Positions 27,271 to 37,397 of a DNA stretch of 64,000 nucleotides are shown here, piece after piece. Source of the stretch: Nitrosomonas sp. Lineage in GTDB: Bacteria; Pseudomonadota; Gammaproteobacteria; Burkholderiales; Nitrosomonadaceae. Made by a program: the position numbers and the translations under genes. The notes beneath the pieces were generated by a model. That model saw nothing but the letters and a program-made list of their open reading frames with translations. It ran no database searches and was not told where the DNA came from. How positions within the stretch are numbered: the first letter of the stretch is position 1; each line of letters opens with the position of its first letter. The stretch spans positions 434,001 to 498,000 of the forward strand of contig JADJES010000001.1 of NCBI GenBank assembly GCA_016708955.1, read 5' to 3'.

Positions 27271-29070
27271 TCATTTCATAGCCAATCGTTGGAGCTCTCG
27301 CTTCTCTTCGTCGGTTAACCTCTCCAAAGATTTGCTATGTAATTCTGTCATACGTTTATTACGTTGCGCTTGCTGTAATTTCTCTAATACTTCTAAAAAC
27401 TCTTCCTCCAAATCAATCGCACTACCCCATTCCAAGGTTTCACTTTCAATATCTTCCAGTAATGCTCTATATGGGCTATTCTGCAAATAAGTCAGTATTG
27501 AATGTGTAGATTTACTTGCTATCAACTGAGGGTGCGTATCAAGAAAATTAACAAGAGCTTTTAATGCAGCAACTTCTTCATTGTTTTCATTACATTGTAC
27601 AAGCAAATATTTATCTAGTTTAGCGATATAATTCGGGCTATACAATAGCATCCTGGTTAACCGGCGATAAGGAGTAATCGGTTGTTTTCTCTCCGCATTC
27701 TTGATCTTATGCATCCTGGGTGCACGTTTTATGTGCAACAATTCTTCTAGTTCGCCTTGACTAATCCCGCTCAATTCCCCCAAGCGTCTTACCAGCATCA
27801 CAGATAATGCTGGCGCTGCCACTTGCTGCAATAGCGGCTTCGCATCACTGACTAACTTGGCGCGACCCTCACTAGTCTGGAGACTTGCCTCTGCACATAA
27901 TTCCTTGAATAGAAATTCTGACAAGGGCATTGCTTGTTTAAGTTTCTGTTCAAAAGATTCCTTTCCATACTGGTTCACGTAACTATCTGGATCGGCTCCC
28001 TCGGGTAAAAAAAGAAAACTCAAATACTTTCCATCCGAGAGCAATGCCAAACTATTCTCAAGCGCACGCCAAGCGGCTTTTCTGCCCGCTTTGTCTCCGT
28101 CGAAACAAAAGATAATATTCTCTGTCTGACGTAAAAGTTTTTGTATATGAAGGCTGGTGGTAGCCGTACCCAGTGCTGCCACCACATAATCAATCCCGTG
28201 CTGCGAGAGCGCGATGACATCCATATAACCCTCTACAACAATCACACAGTTGGCTTCACGTATCGCGCGACGCGCCGAGAAGAAATTATATAACTCCCGT
28301 CCTTTCTCAAATAAAATTGTTTCCGGAGAATTCAGATATTTCGGTTCCCCCTGCTCTAATACCCGGCCACCAAAGCCAATTATCTGGCCTTTCTGGTTCA
28401 GAATCGGGAACATAATACGATCCCTGAATCGGTCATATTGCTTGGCTTCATCGTTGATTATTACTAATCCAGCTTGCAGCAATATTCTCCGGGTTCTCTC
28501 AGATTTATAATCAGTAAAAACGGCTTCGAGATTTTGCCAGCCAGCTGGCGCATAACCAATTGCAAATCGTGCTGCTGTCTTCCCGAATAAGCCGCGCTTC
28601 TTAAGATAGGCAATGGCTTTTTCTGAAATTTTGAGTTGCTCTCGATAAAAACGAGTAGCAACTTGCAGAACACTTAACAGATCCTGTGGCGATATCTCCG
28701 GATCATTACTGCCCAGGTCGTTAACTGGATATTGCGATAAATCATCCGAAGCAGCCTGTTTGGAAAAAGTATCTGTCTGCTGCTCAGGTACCTGCATCCC
28801 AACATAAGCCGCCAGATCATGCACAGCCTCAACAAAACTCAATCCGCCATATTCAATTAAAAAACTAATTGCGTTCCCGTGCGCGCCACAACCAAAGCAA
28901 TGATAAAACTGTTTAGTCTGGCTGACAGTAAATGAGGGCGTTTTTTCACTATGAAACGGGCAGCAAGCAACAAAGTTAGCACCTGCTTTTTTGAGTGGAA
29001 CGTGACGATCAATCGCATCAACAATATCAACACGATTGAGTAGGTCATAAATAAAAGGCTGAGGAATCAT
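27271..29070 (-). CDS. dnaG: DNA primase DnaG
   Basis: A 599-residue bacterial primase that makes RNA primers at the replication fork. The N-terminal CHC2 zinc ribbon is complete (CCPFHSEKTPSF ... FYHCFGCGAHGN, residues about 36-66). The RNA polymerase core contains YDRFRDRIMFPI, GFGGRVLE and PKYLNSPET. The Toprim motifs follow as VVEGYMDVIAL and FCFDGDKAGRKAA. The C-terminal helicase-binding domain ends the protein. It lies 88 bp upstream of rpoD on the same strand, the classical arrangement. Confidence 0.96.
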   Translation of the reverse strand: MIPQPFIYDLLNRVDIVDAIDRHVPLKKAGANFVACCPFHSEKTPSFTVSQTKQFYHCFGCGAHGNAISFLIEYGGLSFVEAVHDLAAYVGMQVPEQQTDTFSKQAASDDLSQYPVNDLGSNDPEISPQDLLSVLQVATRFYREQLKISEKAIAYLKKRGLFGKTAARFAIGYAPAGWQNLEAVFTDYKSERTRRILLQAGLVIINDEAKQYDRFRDRIMFPILNQKGQIIGFGGRVLEQGEPKYLNSPETILFEKGRELYNFFSARRAIREANCVIVVEGYMDVIALSQHGIDYVVAALGTATTSLHIQKLLRQTENIIFCFDGDKAGRKAAWRALENSLALLSDGKYLSFLFLPEGADPDSYVNQYGKESFEQKLKQAMPLSEFLFKELCAEASLQTSEGRAKLVSDAKPLLQQVAAPALSVMLVRRLGELSGISQGELEELLHIKRAPRMHKIKNAERKQPITPYRRLTRMLLYSPNYIAKLDKYLLVQCNENNEEVAALKALVNFLDTHPQLIASKSTHSILTYLQNSPYRALLEDIESETLEWGSAIDLEEEFLEVLEKLQQAQRNKRMTELHSKSLERLTDEEKRELQRLAMK

Positions 29071-29168
29071 TTACCGAAAGCAATCAATAACACCCAGCTT
29101 CAAGTATAAATAAATTACATCAACTATGGTTTCGTTTAAGAAAACAATGCCAAAGTAGCTGGGTAATT

Positions 29169-29615
29169 TCAGGCTGATATTTTTCCTTTAATCAGCGTTG
29201 ATACTTTAGCCATATCCGCACGCCCAGCAAGTTTCGGTTTTAATATGGCCATAACTTTACCCATATCCTGCATACCTTTTGCTCCTGATTCTGAAATTGC
29301 ATCAGCAATCAACACATCAATTTCAGAATCATTAAACGCTTGCGGCATATACGCACTTAATACAATGACTTCATCTTTCTCAATATTGGCCAGATCCAGC
29401 CGCTGCGCGGCTTCATACTGCGTGATAGAATCCTTCCGTTGCTTGAGCATTTTTTCAATAACCGCGATCACCGCGGCATCATCAAGCACGATGCGTTCAT
29501 CGACTTCACGCTGTTTGATAGCGGCTTGTAACAAACGTATGGTATCCCGCTGTTTGGTATCACCCGAGCGCATAGCTGCTTTCATGTCTTCAGTAATTCT
29601 CTGTTTCAGACTCAT
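29169..29615 (-). CDS. GatB/YqeY-domain protein
   Basis: A 148-residue YqeY family protein starting MSLKQRITEDMKAAMRSGDT, with the typical KQREVDER and a C-terminal helical domain related to the tail of GatB (GKVMAILKPKLAGRADMAKVSTLIK). The domain binds tRNA in GatB; the free-standing protein's role is not settled. A TTG 15 nt upstream extends the frame, but the ATG at 29615 matches the family start. It lies between rpsU and dnaG, as in many beta- and gammaproteobacteria. Confidence 0.92.
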   Translation of the reverse strand: MSLKQRITEDMKAAMRSGDTKQRDTIRLLQAAIKQREVDERIVLDDAAVIAVIEKMLKQRKDSITQYEAAQRLDLANIEKDEVIVLSAYMPQAFNDSEIDVLIADAISESGAKGMQDMGKVMAILKPKLAGRADMAKVSTLIKGKISA

Positions 29616-29727
29616 AGTACACCAGCGCAACGGATTATTAGTTGTTAGCTTTGATGACTATTCCGAGATGCTCGGAAATAGCATTATTCGCTACACTCAA
29701 ATTTATCTTATTCCTATTTACTACGAC

Positions 29728-29940
29728 TTAATAAAGCTTAGGAGGTAACAATTGACTGCGCAAACGCTTGTAGTTACGTTTTACAGCTGCTGCCAGCTTC
29801 CGCTTACGTTCTGCAGTTGGCTTTTCATAAAACTCGCGTGCCCGTAATTCTGTCAGTATCCCTGTTTTCTCAATGGAACGTTTAAAACGTCGCATCGCAA
29901 CTTCAAATGGCTCGTTTTCCTTAAGCTTGATCGTCGTCAT
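29728..29940 (-). CDS. rpsU: 30S ribosomal protein S21
   Basis: A 70-residue basic protein with the invariant S21 sequence features FEVAMRRFKRSIEKTG, REFYEKPTAERKRK and a basic tail. S21 joins the small subunit late and helps mRNA pairing with 16S rRNA. It heads the rpsU-yqeY-dnaG-rpoD macromolecular-synthesis block. No oddities. Confidence 0.97.
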   Translation of the reverse strand: MTTIKLKENEPFEVAMRRFKRSIEKTGILTELRAREFYEKPTAERKRKLAAAVKRNYKRLRSQLLPPKLY

Positions 29941-30186
29941 AAATAGGCAAAACCCTATGGTTAGTTTATAAAATAATACAATTGCATTCTATTTTGCTTC
30001 ACACCCAGCAACGGGACGCAACAAAAGCTTTAAATTATAACACCAAGAAGTTTTCTATAAAAGATAAAGTTGCGCCAGAACTAGCAAGCAGAATCACTGG
30101 GAAAAACAGATTTATACCAAGACCGGCCAAGTGAAGCCATGACCAAGTTACCCCATGCCGGAAAAAGATACAAACAAAAAAGGTAA

Positions 30187-30750
30187 CTACTCTCCCCATA
30201 CTTTATAGGCTTCACCCGCCCAAGCTATATGAATAGCGATAAGTGGGTTATACCCCTTGTTGGCCATGGACTGCAGATAGCTTGAAATACGGCAATAGGC
30301 ATGTGCATATTCACTGGCTCTGAAACAACCTGAAACCTTTTGCTTGACCTTTGATATTCTCAAGTCGCGTTCTGCTCTGTTATTGGTAAACGACACATGG
30401 GGATCTTTAGCGAACAGCAGTACCGCTGCTTCATGAATTTTCAGTCTTTCCCAAAGATTGTGCGCATCAGATTTGGCAAGTTTGCCGCGCTTACCGCTGG
30501 ATTTGGGTGGAATGATTGGCAGTTCATTTCCGGCACGCGTCAAAATATTCCGGTAACGTTTTTGTAGATTGACGAACGCTTTATCGCTCAAACATTTTTC
30601 AGTACTCTTGGAGACCTGTTTGCAGGTTTCCTGCAGCAGGCGTTTCATATCATATTGCGCGCTCAGGCATAGTCATGTGTGTCGACGATAGAAGTCAGTT
30701 CACGCAACAAATGTGAGCCGCACAGTCTATGACTACAGCCATGGTACGAT
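30187..30750 (-). pseudogene. IS66-family transposase remnant
   Basis: The open part (30187-30648) is the C-terminal end of an IS66 TnpC transposase, with NNRAERDLRISKVKQKVSG, RASEYAHAYCRISSYLQSM and a final KGYNPLIAIHIAW. Further upstream the frame is closed by stops, but GSHLLRELTSIVDTHDYA can still be read, the IS66 core segment before the catalytic end. The N-terminal half is missing, and an IS1380-type element begins at about 30820. Non-functional debris. Confidence 0.8.
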
Positions 30751-30819
30751 AAATAGGATGATCAGCAGTCATAAATAATGGCGCCACCATAGCACCATAT
30801 AGCGCGGCAGGATGTTAAT

Positions 30820-31472
30820 CCTATTTTCCTCAGTTGATTCCAGTAAAATTGCCACAAATGTATTTCTGGTAAGGGTTTGCGACAGAATAGGAGGCTCACC
30901 CAATGGGTGAAATTAAATTTGAGAAAAAGACACTGGTCGAGGCGATCAATACTACTTCGCAGGAGACGGAACAAACGGCGGCTGAACAAAGCGTAGCCAC
31001 CCCTGGTGGCCGGTTTCATGTCCGCTGGGACGCGAAGGCGGAAGCGCCAAAGCACTGGGGCACCGTTTTTGCCGAGTTTTGGAAGTTTCTGGGTTATTCG
31101 CCCGCTGAGTGGATAGATGTCCAATGGATTACACTAGTCCCAACGCGCCCAAGGTAGTTGATGTGCTTGGCACCTGGCTATTATCGATCTTGGATGGACA
31201 GCGACGCTATGCACATGTTGCCGGGCTGCGCGGCGATGAAGTTGCTCCCCGGATACTCGGCATGAACAAGATCATCAGTGACGAGAGTCTGCGTCGCGCA
31301 CTGGCACACTTAGCACCGGCCCCATGCAAGTATGGTAGCGAAGAAGAACGCGCTGCCCGCGCAATCCAACTGGCGAAGAGCACAGCATGGATGGATAAAG
31401 CCCTGGGCGAGAGCACCCAGGAATCTTTACGCACACCCTGGATACTCGATGCCGACACCGGTCGTTGTCAAG
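30820..31472 (+). mobile_element. IS1380-family element, 5' fragment (copy A)
   Basis: Starts CCTATTTTCCTCAGTTGATT like copy B at 35506 and stays about 95% identical by eye to 31459. There it breaks off at the left end of the IS3-family element. The transposase frame (ATG 30903, same GGAGG ribosome-binding site as copy B) is also shifted near 31035. Only the N-terminal 40% of the gene is left; its right half is not found on the other side of the IS3/IS630 block. Confidence 0.8.
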
Positions 31473-31497
31473 CTAGTTGTCGCCTGAACGTATGAAT

Positions 31498-32218
31498 TTA
31501 TGCTGTCTTTTTGAGTTTTGAATTAACCTCCTTTTGATCGGTTTTTTTGGGAACGCGTTGATCCGGGTTTAAATGAACGGCACGAACTGGCTGCCAGTTC
31601 CGAGTAACGCTGCTCCAGCGTTCCGGATGCTTCTTCTTCGCTTCTTCATACACATTGACACGCTTCTGCAGCAACTCGGTATCCAGGTTGGCATGGCGTT
31701 CTGCCGGGGTTACAAAGCGGATGGCACTGTGACGATGTTCATGGTTGTACCATTGGATAAACATGCCTACCCACCGCCTGGCGGCAAGGAGGCTTTCAAA
31801 CGCTTGGCTAGGATAAGCTGGACGGTATTTCATCGTCTTGAATAGCGACTCTGAATAAGGATTATCGTTACTGACTGCCGGGCGGCTGAATGATGGTGTC
31901 ACACCCAATGCTTGCAGGGTAGCCAACAACGTTGCGCCTTTCATCGGCTGCCGTTGTCCGAATGCAGTACCACCTGGTCCGGCGCGATATTTTCTCGTAT
32001 GCAAATATCGCGCATGACATCGCTGGCCAGTTCACTGCTTTCTGTATCATAAACTTGCCAGCCAACGATTTTGCGGCTAAAAATATCGATGAACAAATAC
32101 AGATAAAAATAGACACCCAACACCAGCGTGGGCAGGTAAGTAATATCCCAACTGACCAACTGATTGGGCGCTGCGCTCTATTAGGGAAGTCATTTGACCT
32201 CGTCCTCCCAGAACGCAC
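31498..32218 (-). pseudogene. IS3-family OrfB (integrase core), frameshifted and shortened
   Basis: Pieces in several frames read NQLVSWDITYLPTLVLGVYF, SRKIVGWQVYDTES, VVLHSDNGSR and then MKGATLLATLQALGVTPSFS, DNPYSESLFKTMKYRP. Together these are the DDE integrase core with its Asp, Asp and Glu. The frame breaks near 31944 and again near 32160. The N-terminal part of OrfB that should lie between OrfA and the core is missing. Residual C-terminal sequence is open to 31498. Confidence 0.8.
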
Positions 32219-32660
32219 GGAACTTTTTTTGTAGGATCAGCAATGCTGCCGCCTCCGCCTCCGCCTCCGCCTCCGCCTCCGCCTCCGCCAATGCCTTCTC
32301 TTTGCGCACCAATTCACGCTTGAGTTTCTCATTCTCGTCAGCACAAAAAGCTGCTCTCCAGCTTGTCAAATGATGTACAAATATACCTTTCTCACGACAC
32401 CACGCACACAAGATCTCTCCAGACAAGCCATAGGTTTCATGCAATGCCACCAGTTGCTCAGCAGCAGTCCAGTCCTGGGGCCGTTTTCCTTTTGTCGACG
32501 TTACACCAGGCTTATCCAACACTTTCCTTTTCATCCAATTTTTTACCGTATGAAAACTAACGTTCATCTCCTCCGCGACCGATCGCACCGTCCGGTCTCC
32601 TCGAGAATATACCTTGACTAACGCCTGTTCAATAAACGCTTCTGAATACTTTGATTTCAC
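32190..32660 (-). CDS. IS3-family OrfA (HTH protein)
   Basis: A 156-residue protein starting MKSKYSEAFIEQALVKVYSR with an IS3-type HTH (RSVAEEMNVSFHTVKNWMKR, about residues 26-45), a second HTH-like part and a leucine-zipper-like end. The zipper contains an Ala-Glu run (AEAEAEAEAEAEA) encoded by a hexanucleotide repeat at 32251-32289. It would provide DNA binding and programmed frameshifting to OrfB, but OrfB is broken. It reads through to a stop inside the region where OrfB should begin. Confidence 0.75.
   Translation of the reverse strand: MKSKYSEAFIEQALVKVYSRGDRTVRSVAEEMNVSFHTVKNWMKRKVLDKPGVTSTKGKRPQDWTAAEQLVALHETYGLSGEILCAWCREKGIFVHHLTSWRAAFCADENEKLKRELVRKEKALAEAEAEAEAEAEAAALLILQKKFRAFWEDEVK
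32251..32289. repeat. Hexanucleotide tandem repeat (GCCTCC, about 6.5 units)
   Basis: Six and a half perfect GCCTCC units inside OrfA, encoding alternating Ala-Glu on the minus strand. Being a multiple of three, expansion or loss of units keeps the frame. Confidence 0.9.
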
Positions 32661-32704
32661 GATTGACTCCTCTTCAAATAATTAATTCTTAGAGGCGACA
32701 ACTA

Positions 32705-33814
32705 GTGTGGTGTCTTGCAAATGACTTTACATTATTTTAATTCTGCCTATACTCGAAGCACGAACTGTTTTGAGGAGAGAATCATGGCAAAGACGAAGAT
32801 TGCACTTGAGGAAGAAGAGAGACGAGAGCTGAACAGGCGGTTACGCGCCAGCACCGTGTCAGTACGGGATCGACAACGTGCACAAATCATCTTGCTGGCG
32901 GCTGAGGGGCATACGCAGGAAGCAATCGGTGCGAAAGCCGGAGTGACACGTGTGACGGTGAGTCACTGGTGTCAGCGCTTCGTCAAGGAACGGTTGGGCG
33001 GTCTCGCGGACGCACCTGGGCGTGGCCGCAAGCCTTCGTTACCCGACACAGCGGTCAAGAAAGTGCTGGAGACAGTAACACGTCCGCCCGCCAACTTGGG
33101 ACGCTGGAGTTGCCGCACTATGGCGCGAGCGGCGGGTATTTCGACGGCCAGCGTGCAACGCTTGTGGGCGGCAAACGATATCAAGCCGCACCTGACCCGA
33201 ACCTTCAAGCTGTCGAACGATGCTCATTTCGAGGAAAAATTCTGGGATGTCATCGGCCTGTATCTCAATCCACCGGAAAAAGCGCTGGTGCTGTGCTGCG
33301 ACGAGAAATCACAATGTCAGTACGCTGGAGCGTACTCAGCCGGGCTTGCCGCTGGGCATCGGGCATATCAAGACCACAACTATCTCCGAACAACACCGGC
33401 ATCAGGAGTGGCTGGCATTCCTCAAGAAAATCGAAAGGGAAACACCGAAAGATTTGGATATCCATCTGATTGCCGACAATTACGCAACCCACAAGTACCC
33501 AGAGGTAAAAGCATGGCTGGCTAAGCACCCCAGATTCCACATGCACTTCACGCCAACTTCGTCCTCATGGCTTAACCTGGTCGAACGTTTTTTCCGCGAT
33601 CTGACTGACCAGATCGTCAGTGGCAGCTTTGCTTCAGTTAAGGAACTGGCTGATAAAATTCTCACCTATTTGGCTGACCGCAATCAAAATCCAAAACGTT
33701 ACGTTTGGAATGCCAGGGGTGAAGAAATTTTGCGGAAAATTCAGCGTGCCCGTAACGCCATGATGGAGTCACAGGCCACAGTCTAAATGTGCGCACTTTT
33801 GAGAGACACTACAC
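32705..33814 (+). mobile_element. IS630-family insertion sequence
   Basis: Ends GTGTGGTGTCTT (32705) and the complement of GTGTAGTGTCTC (33814), each next to TA (32703-32704 and 33815-33816), fit the IS630 rule of TA target duplication. The left TA lies in the CTAG that also flanks the IS3-family element. One transposase gene inside. Confidence 0.8.
32784..33786 (+). pseudogene. IS630-family transposase, one frameshift
   Basis: Starts at ATG 32784 with GAGGAG upstream. The N-terminal HTH part (QEAIGAKAGVTRVTVSHWCQ, residues about 47-66) and the first catalytic region (VLCCDEKSQCQ) are in one frame. An extra base near 33320 moves the rest to another frame: LERTQPGLPLGIGHIKTTTI, DIHLIADNYATHKYPEVKAW, PTSSSWLNLVERFFRDLTD. 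The last block supplies the second Asp and the Glu. Rejoined length is about 333 residues, normal for the family. Confidence 0.88.
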
Positions 33815-33911
33815 TAGGTGCATAAATCTCTTAAGTATCTCTTCAATGAATAATCGGCTAATAGAACAAAGTGTTAATAGAGTTTTTGCTTATATTGCGA
33901 GTCAGTTTATG

Positions 33912-33934
33912 CGCCAGAACGTATAAATTTATGC
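33912..33934 (+). repeat. Solitary IS3-type end remnant
   Basis: These 23 bp match the left end of the IS3 element (31481-31503) at 21 of 23 positions, starting CGCCAGAACGTATAAATTTA. No transposase is attached. It suggests an earlier IS3 copy next to hsdM. Confidence 0.45.
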
Positions 33935-34014
33935 GCTTTAACTTTTGCGATACCTCCACAGCTAAGTTTGTCGATCCATAACCGGGATGAAGTATCTATT
34001 GTTAGAGAATATCT

Positions 34015-35505
34015 ATGAACGCAACCGCATCGATTGTTTCCAAAGTCTGGAGTTTCTGTACCACGCTACGCGATGACGGCGTGGGCTACGGCGATTATCT
34101 GGAGCAGCTCACGTATTTGATTTTCCTGAAAATGGAGGCTGAATACAGCCAGCCGCCGTATAATCGCAAGGTGGATATTCCTGCCGAGTACAACTGGCAG
34201 AGCCTTAAGCTTAAGCGTGGCGCGGAACTGGAGGTGCATTACGTAACGCTGCTGATGGAGCTGGGCAAAAAGCCGGGAATGCTGGGGACGATTTTTACCA
34301 AGGCGCAGAACAAAATCCAGGACCCGGCCAAGTTGTACCGCCTGATCGATATGGTGAACGAAACCCAGTGGGTGACGATGGGTGCGGATGTGAAGGGCGA
34401 TATCTACGAGGGACTGTTGGAACGCAGCGCGGAAGATACCAAATCCGGCGCGGGACAATACTTCACGCCGAGCGCACTGATTCGCGCGATGGTGGCATGT
34501 GTACGACCAGAACCGGGAAAAACCATCGCTGATCCAGCCTGCGGCACGGGCGGATTCTTTCTGGCGGCATATGATTTTCTGGTCGCCGAGCATCCGATGG
34601 ACAAAACGCAAAAGGCATTTCTGAAACACGAAACGTTTTTCGGCAATGAAATTGTCGCGAGCACGCGCCGCCTCGCTTTGATGAATATGTTTTTGCATAA
34701 CATTGGCGAGATCGACGGCGACAGCATGATTTCTCCCAATGATGCGCTGGTGGCGGATTCCGGACGCCGCTTCGATTACGTGCTGGCGAATCCGCCGTTC
34801 GGCAAGAAGAGCGCGATGAGTTTCACCAACGATGAAGGGGAGCAGGAAAAAGACGATCTGACCTATAACCGGCAGGATTTCTGGGCAACGACTTCCAACA
34901 AACAACTCAATTTCGTGCAGCATATCCGCACCATGCTGAAAACCACCGGACGGGCTGCGGTGGTGGTGCCGGATAATGTGCTGTTTGAAGGCGGGGCGGG
35001 GGAAACAGTACGCAAGAAACTACTGGAATCACCATTTGCACACGATCTTGCGATTGCCTGCCGGCATTTTCTACGCCAACGGCGTGAAAGCAAACGTGCT
35101 GTTTTTCGATAACCGCGAGGCCAGCAAAGAACCTTGGACGAAAGAAGTCTGGTATTACGATTACCGCACCAATATCCATCACACGTTAAAAAAGAAACCG
35201 TTACGCTTTGAGGATTTGCAGGAATTCATTACTTGCTATAACCCGCTCAACCGCCACGAGCGCAAGGAGACATGGAACGAGCAAAGCAGCCCGGAAGGCC
35301 GCTGGCGCAAATTTAGCCTTGATCAAATTGTCGCGTGCGACAAAACCAGTCTGGATATTTTTTGGCTAAAGGATAAGAGTTTGGCCGATTTGGACAATCT
35401 GCCCGAGCCGGATGTGCTGGCGGGTGAAATCATCGAGAACTTGGAAGCCGGGCTAAACAGCTTCAGAGAAATTGCGGCTGCGCTGTCAGATCAAAGTCAA
35501 TTTAA
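34015..35505 (+). pseudogene. hsdM: Type I restriction-modification DNA methylase subunit HsdM, frameshifted
   Basis: The first 340 or so residues are a good HsdM: helical N-terminal domain (GVGYGDYLEQLTYLIFLKME), then an N6-adenine methylase domain with SAM-binding DPACGTGGFFLAAYD and catalytic NPPFG. Near 35023 the frame is lost; two more A's after CTGGAA would restore KLLENHHLHTILRLPAGIFY, and the rest is open to an IS1380-type element at 35506. Without IS and MITE the gene would end soon after (QFNGLH then stop). No hsdS or hsdR is in the window, so the system is incomplete. Confidence 0.85.
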
Positions 35506-37236
35506 CCTATTTTCCTCAGTTGATTCCTGTAAAATTGCCACAAACGTATTTCTGGTAAGGGTTTGCGACAGAATAGGAGGCTCACCCAATGGGTGAAATT
35601 AAATTTAAGAAGAAGACACTGGTCGAGGCGATCAATACTACTTTGCAGAAGACGGAACAAACGGCGGCTGAACAAAGCGTAGCCACCCCTGGTGGCCGGT
35701 TTCACGTTCGCTGGGATGAAGGCGGAAGCGCCACAGCACTGGGGCAATTACCGTTTTTTGCCGAGTTTTTGGAAGTTTCTGGGTTATTCGCCCGCTGGGT
35801 GGATGGATGTCCAATGGATTACACTAGTCCCAACGCACCCAAGGTAGTTGATGTGCTTGGCACCTGGCTATTATCGATCTTGGATGGACAGCGACGCTAT
35901 GCACATGTTGCCGGGCTGCGCGGCGATGAAGTTGCTCCCCAGATACTCGGCATGAACAAGATCATCAGTGACGAGAGTCTGCGTCGCGCACTGGCGCACT
36001 TGGCACCGGCCCCATGCAAGTATGGTAGCGAAGAAGAACGCGCTGCCCGCGCAATCCAACTGGCGAAGAGCACAGCATGGATGGATAAAGCCCTGGGCGA
36101 GAGCACCCAAGAATCTTTACGCACACCCTGGATACTCGATGCCGACACCAGCGTCAAACTGTTGTATGGTCACCAAGCAGGTGCCGAGATTGGCTACAAC
36201 CCAACCAAGCCGGGACGGCCGAGCCATACTTTGCACACCTACTGGATCGGCAACATTCGGCTGGTGCTCGATGTCGAGGTACAAAGCGGTAAAGCCAGTG
36301 CGGCGAAACATAGCCTGCCACGCCTGTGCCAGCTAATTGAGCGGCTCGTCCCCGAGGAACGCCCCGCCCTGGTGCGCGGTGACAGTGCCTTTGGTAATCA
36401 GGGGGTAATGGCCGAGATGGAGCGAACTGAACAGCACTACCTCTTCAAGCTACGGCAAACTGCCGGAGTTAAGCGTCTGATCGAGCGGCAATGGCAGCAA
36501 GGCGACTGGCAGAACGCAGGGCAAGGCTTTGACGCGGTGGAAGGCAAGCTTCGGCTGACGGGCTGGAGTGGTGCGCGGCGTGTAGTGGTACTGCGGCGGC
36601 GAATCAAAGACAGCATGGCGGCAGCCGAGACAAGCAATGAGAGCCAGCAGCCGACGCTCCATTTCATTGACCATTCAGACAAGGTTAAACTCTGGGAATA
36701 CGCCGTTCTGGTGACCAATACAGACTACTCCTCGACGCCATTGGCCAGTTATACCGGGATCGGGCTGACTGTGAGAATGGCTTCGATGAGCTGAAAAACC
36801 AATGGGGCTGGGGTGGCTATACCACGCAAGACCTGGAACGTTGCAACCTCTCGGCGCGGGCAGTCGCGCTCATCTACAATTGGTGGAGTTGGTATGTCAG
36901 ACTGGCACACCCGAAGACACGCCTGGAGGCAATCACTAGCCGTCCCATGTTGCTCAGCGGCATTGCCCGCCTGACCCAGCACGCCGGTCAATCCCGATTA
37001 CTGCTCACTCTGACTCACGCAGCCGGAGATCATATCAAGTCGATGATCGCCAATATACGAAAGGGTCTTGATCATGTTTTGGCAAGTGCGCCTCAGTTGA
37101 CCAAAGCAGATCGTTGGGGCGTACTTGCACGCTATATCATTAACAAAATTATTGCAACCAGACCGAAAAATTCACAGCTTCTCGGTTCCCCTCCACCTTC
37201 TTTGGCCATTGGAATGACCTAACAGAGGAATTTAGG
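35506..37236 (+). mobile_element. IS1380-family insertion sequence (copy B)
   Basis: A 1731-bp element with imperfect inverted repeats starting CCTATTTTCCTC (35506) and CCTAAATTCCTC (complement at 37236). A 5-bp direct repeat TTTAA lies on each side (35501-35505, 37237-37241). Both fit IS1380. It sits at the 3' end of hsdM, next to the MITE-like element. Confidence 0.85.
35589..37222 (+). pseudogene. IS1380-family transposase, one frameshift
   Basis: Starts MGEIKFKKKTLVEAINTTL after GGAGG. The first 390 residues are open and contain ILDADTSVKLLYGHQ and GYNPTKPGRPSH, which are IS1380 signatures, plus a later RGDSAFGN. A missing C near 36745 (TTGGCCAGTT for TTGGCCCAGTT) shifts the frame. The rest (LYRDRADCENGFDELKNQWG, RCNLSARAVALIYNWW) continues to a stop at 37222. 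Full length would be about 544 residues. Confidence 0.88.
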
Positions 37237-37241
37237 TTTAA

Positions 37242-37351
37242 GGAACCTCTGAGTAACTGTCATTTCGAGCAGAGTGAGAAATCTATGCTGTTGATTACCA
37301 AAGATTCCCCACTGTGTTCGGAATGACAAAAGTGAGTTATTCAGAGGCTCC
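37242..37351. mobile_element. MITE-like 110-bp inverted-repeat element with TTAA duplication
   Basis: Imperfect inverted ends GGAACCTCTGAGTAACT and the complement of GGAGCCTCTGAATAACT, with further pairing inward (TGTCATTTCGAGC / GTTCGGAATGACA). It is flanked by TTAA at 37238-37241 and 37352-37355. No coding capacity. Related palindromes should be elsewhere in the genome if this is a MITE. Confidence 0.6.
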
Positions 37352-37397
37352 TTAATGGATTGCACTAAAGAAAGGGTTCTGGCACGAAATAAAATTT

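Larger units (their letters stand above)
31477..32701 (-). mobile_element. IS3-family insertion sequence
   Basis: Ends carry the inverted repeat TTGTCGCCT (31477-31485 and complement 32693-32701) flanked by CTAG on both sides (31473-31476 and 32702-32705), a possible 4-bp duplication. It encodes an OrfA on the minus strand and a damaged OrfB. Length about 1.2 kb fits IS3. It interrupts the IS1380 copy A. Confidence 0.75.

Noticed and set aside
30762..31124. 120-codon minus-strand frame over the IS66/IS1380 junction
   Set aside because: It is antisense to the IS1380 transposase start and shows no family features.
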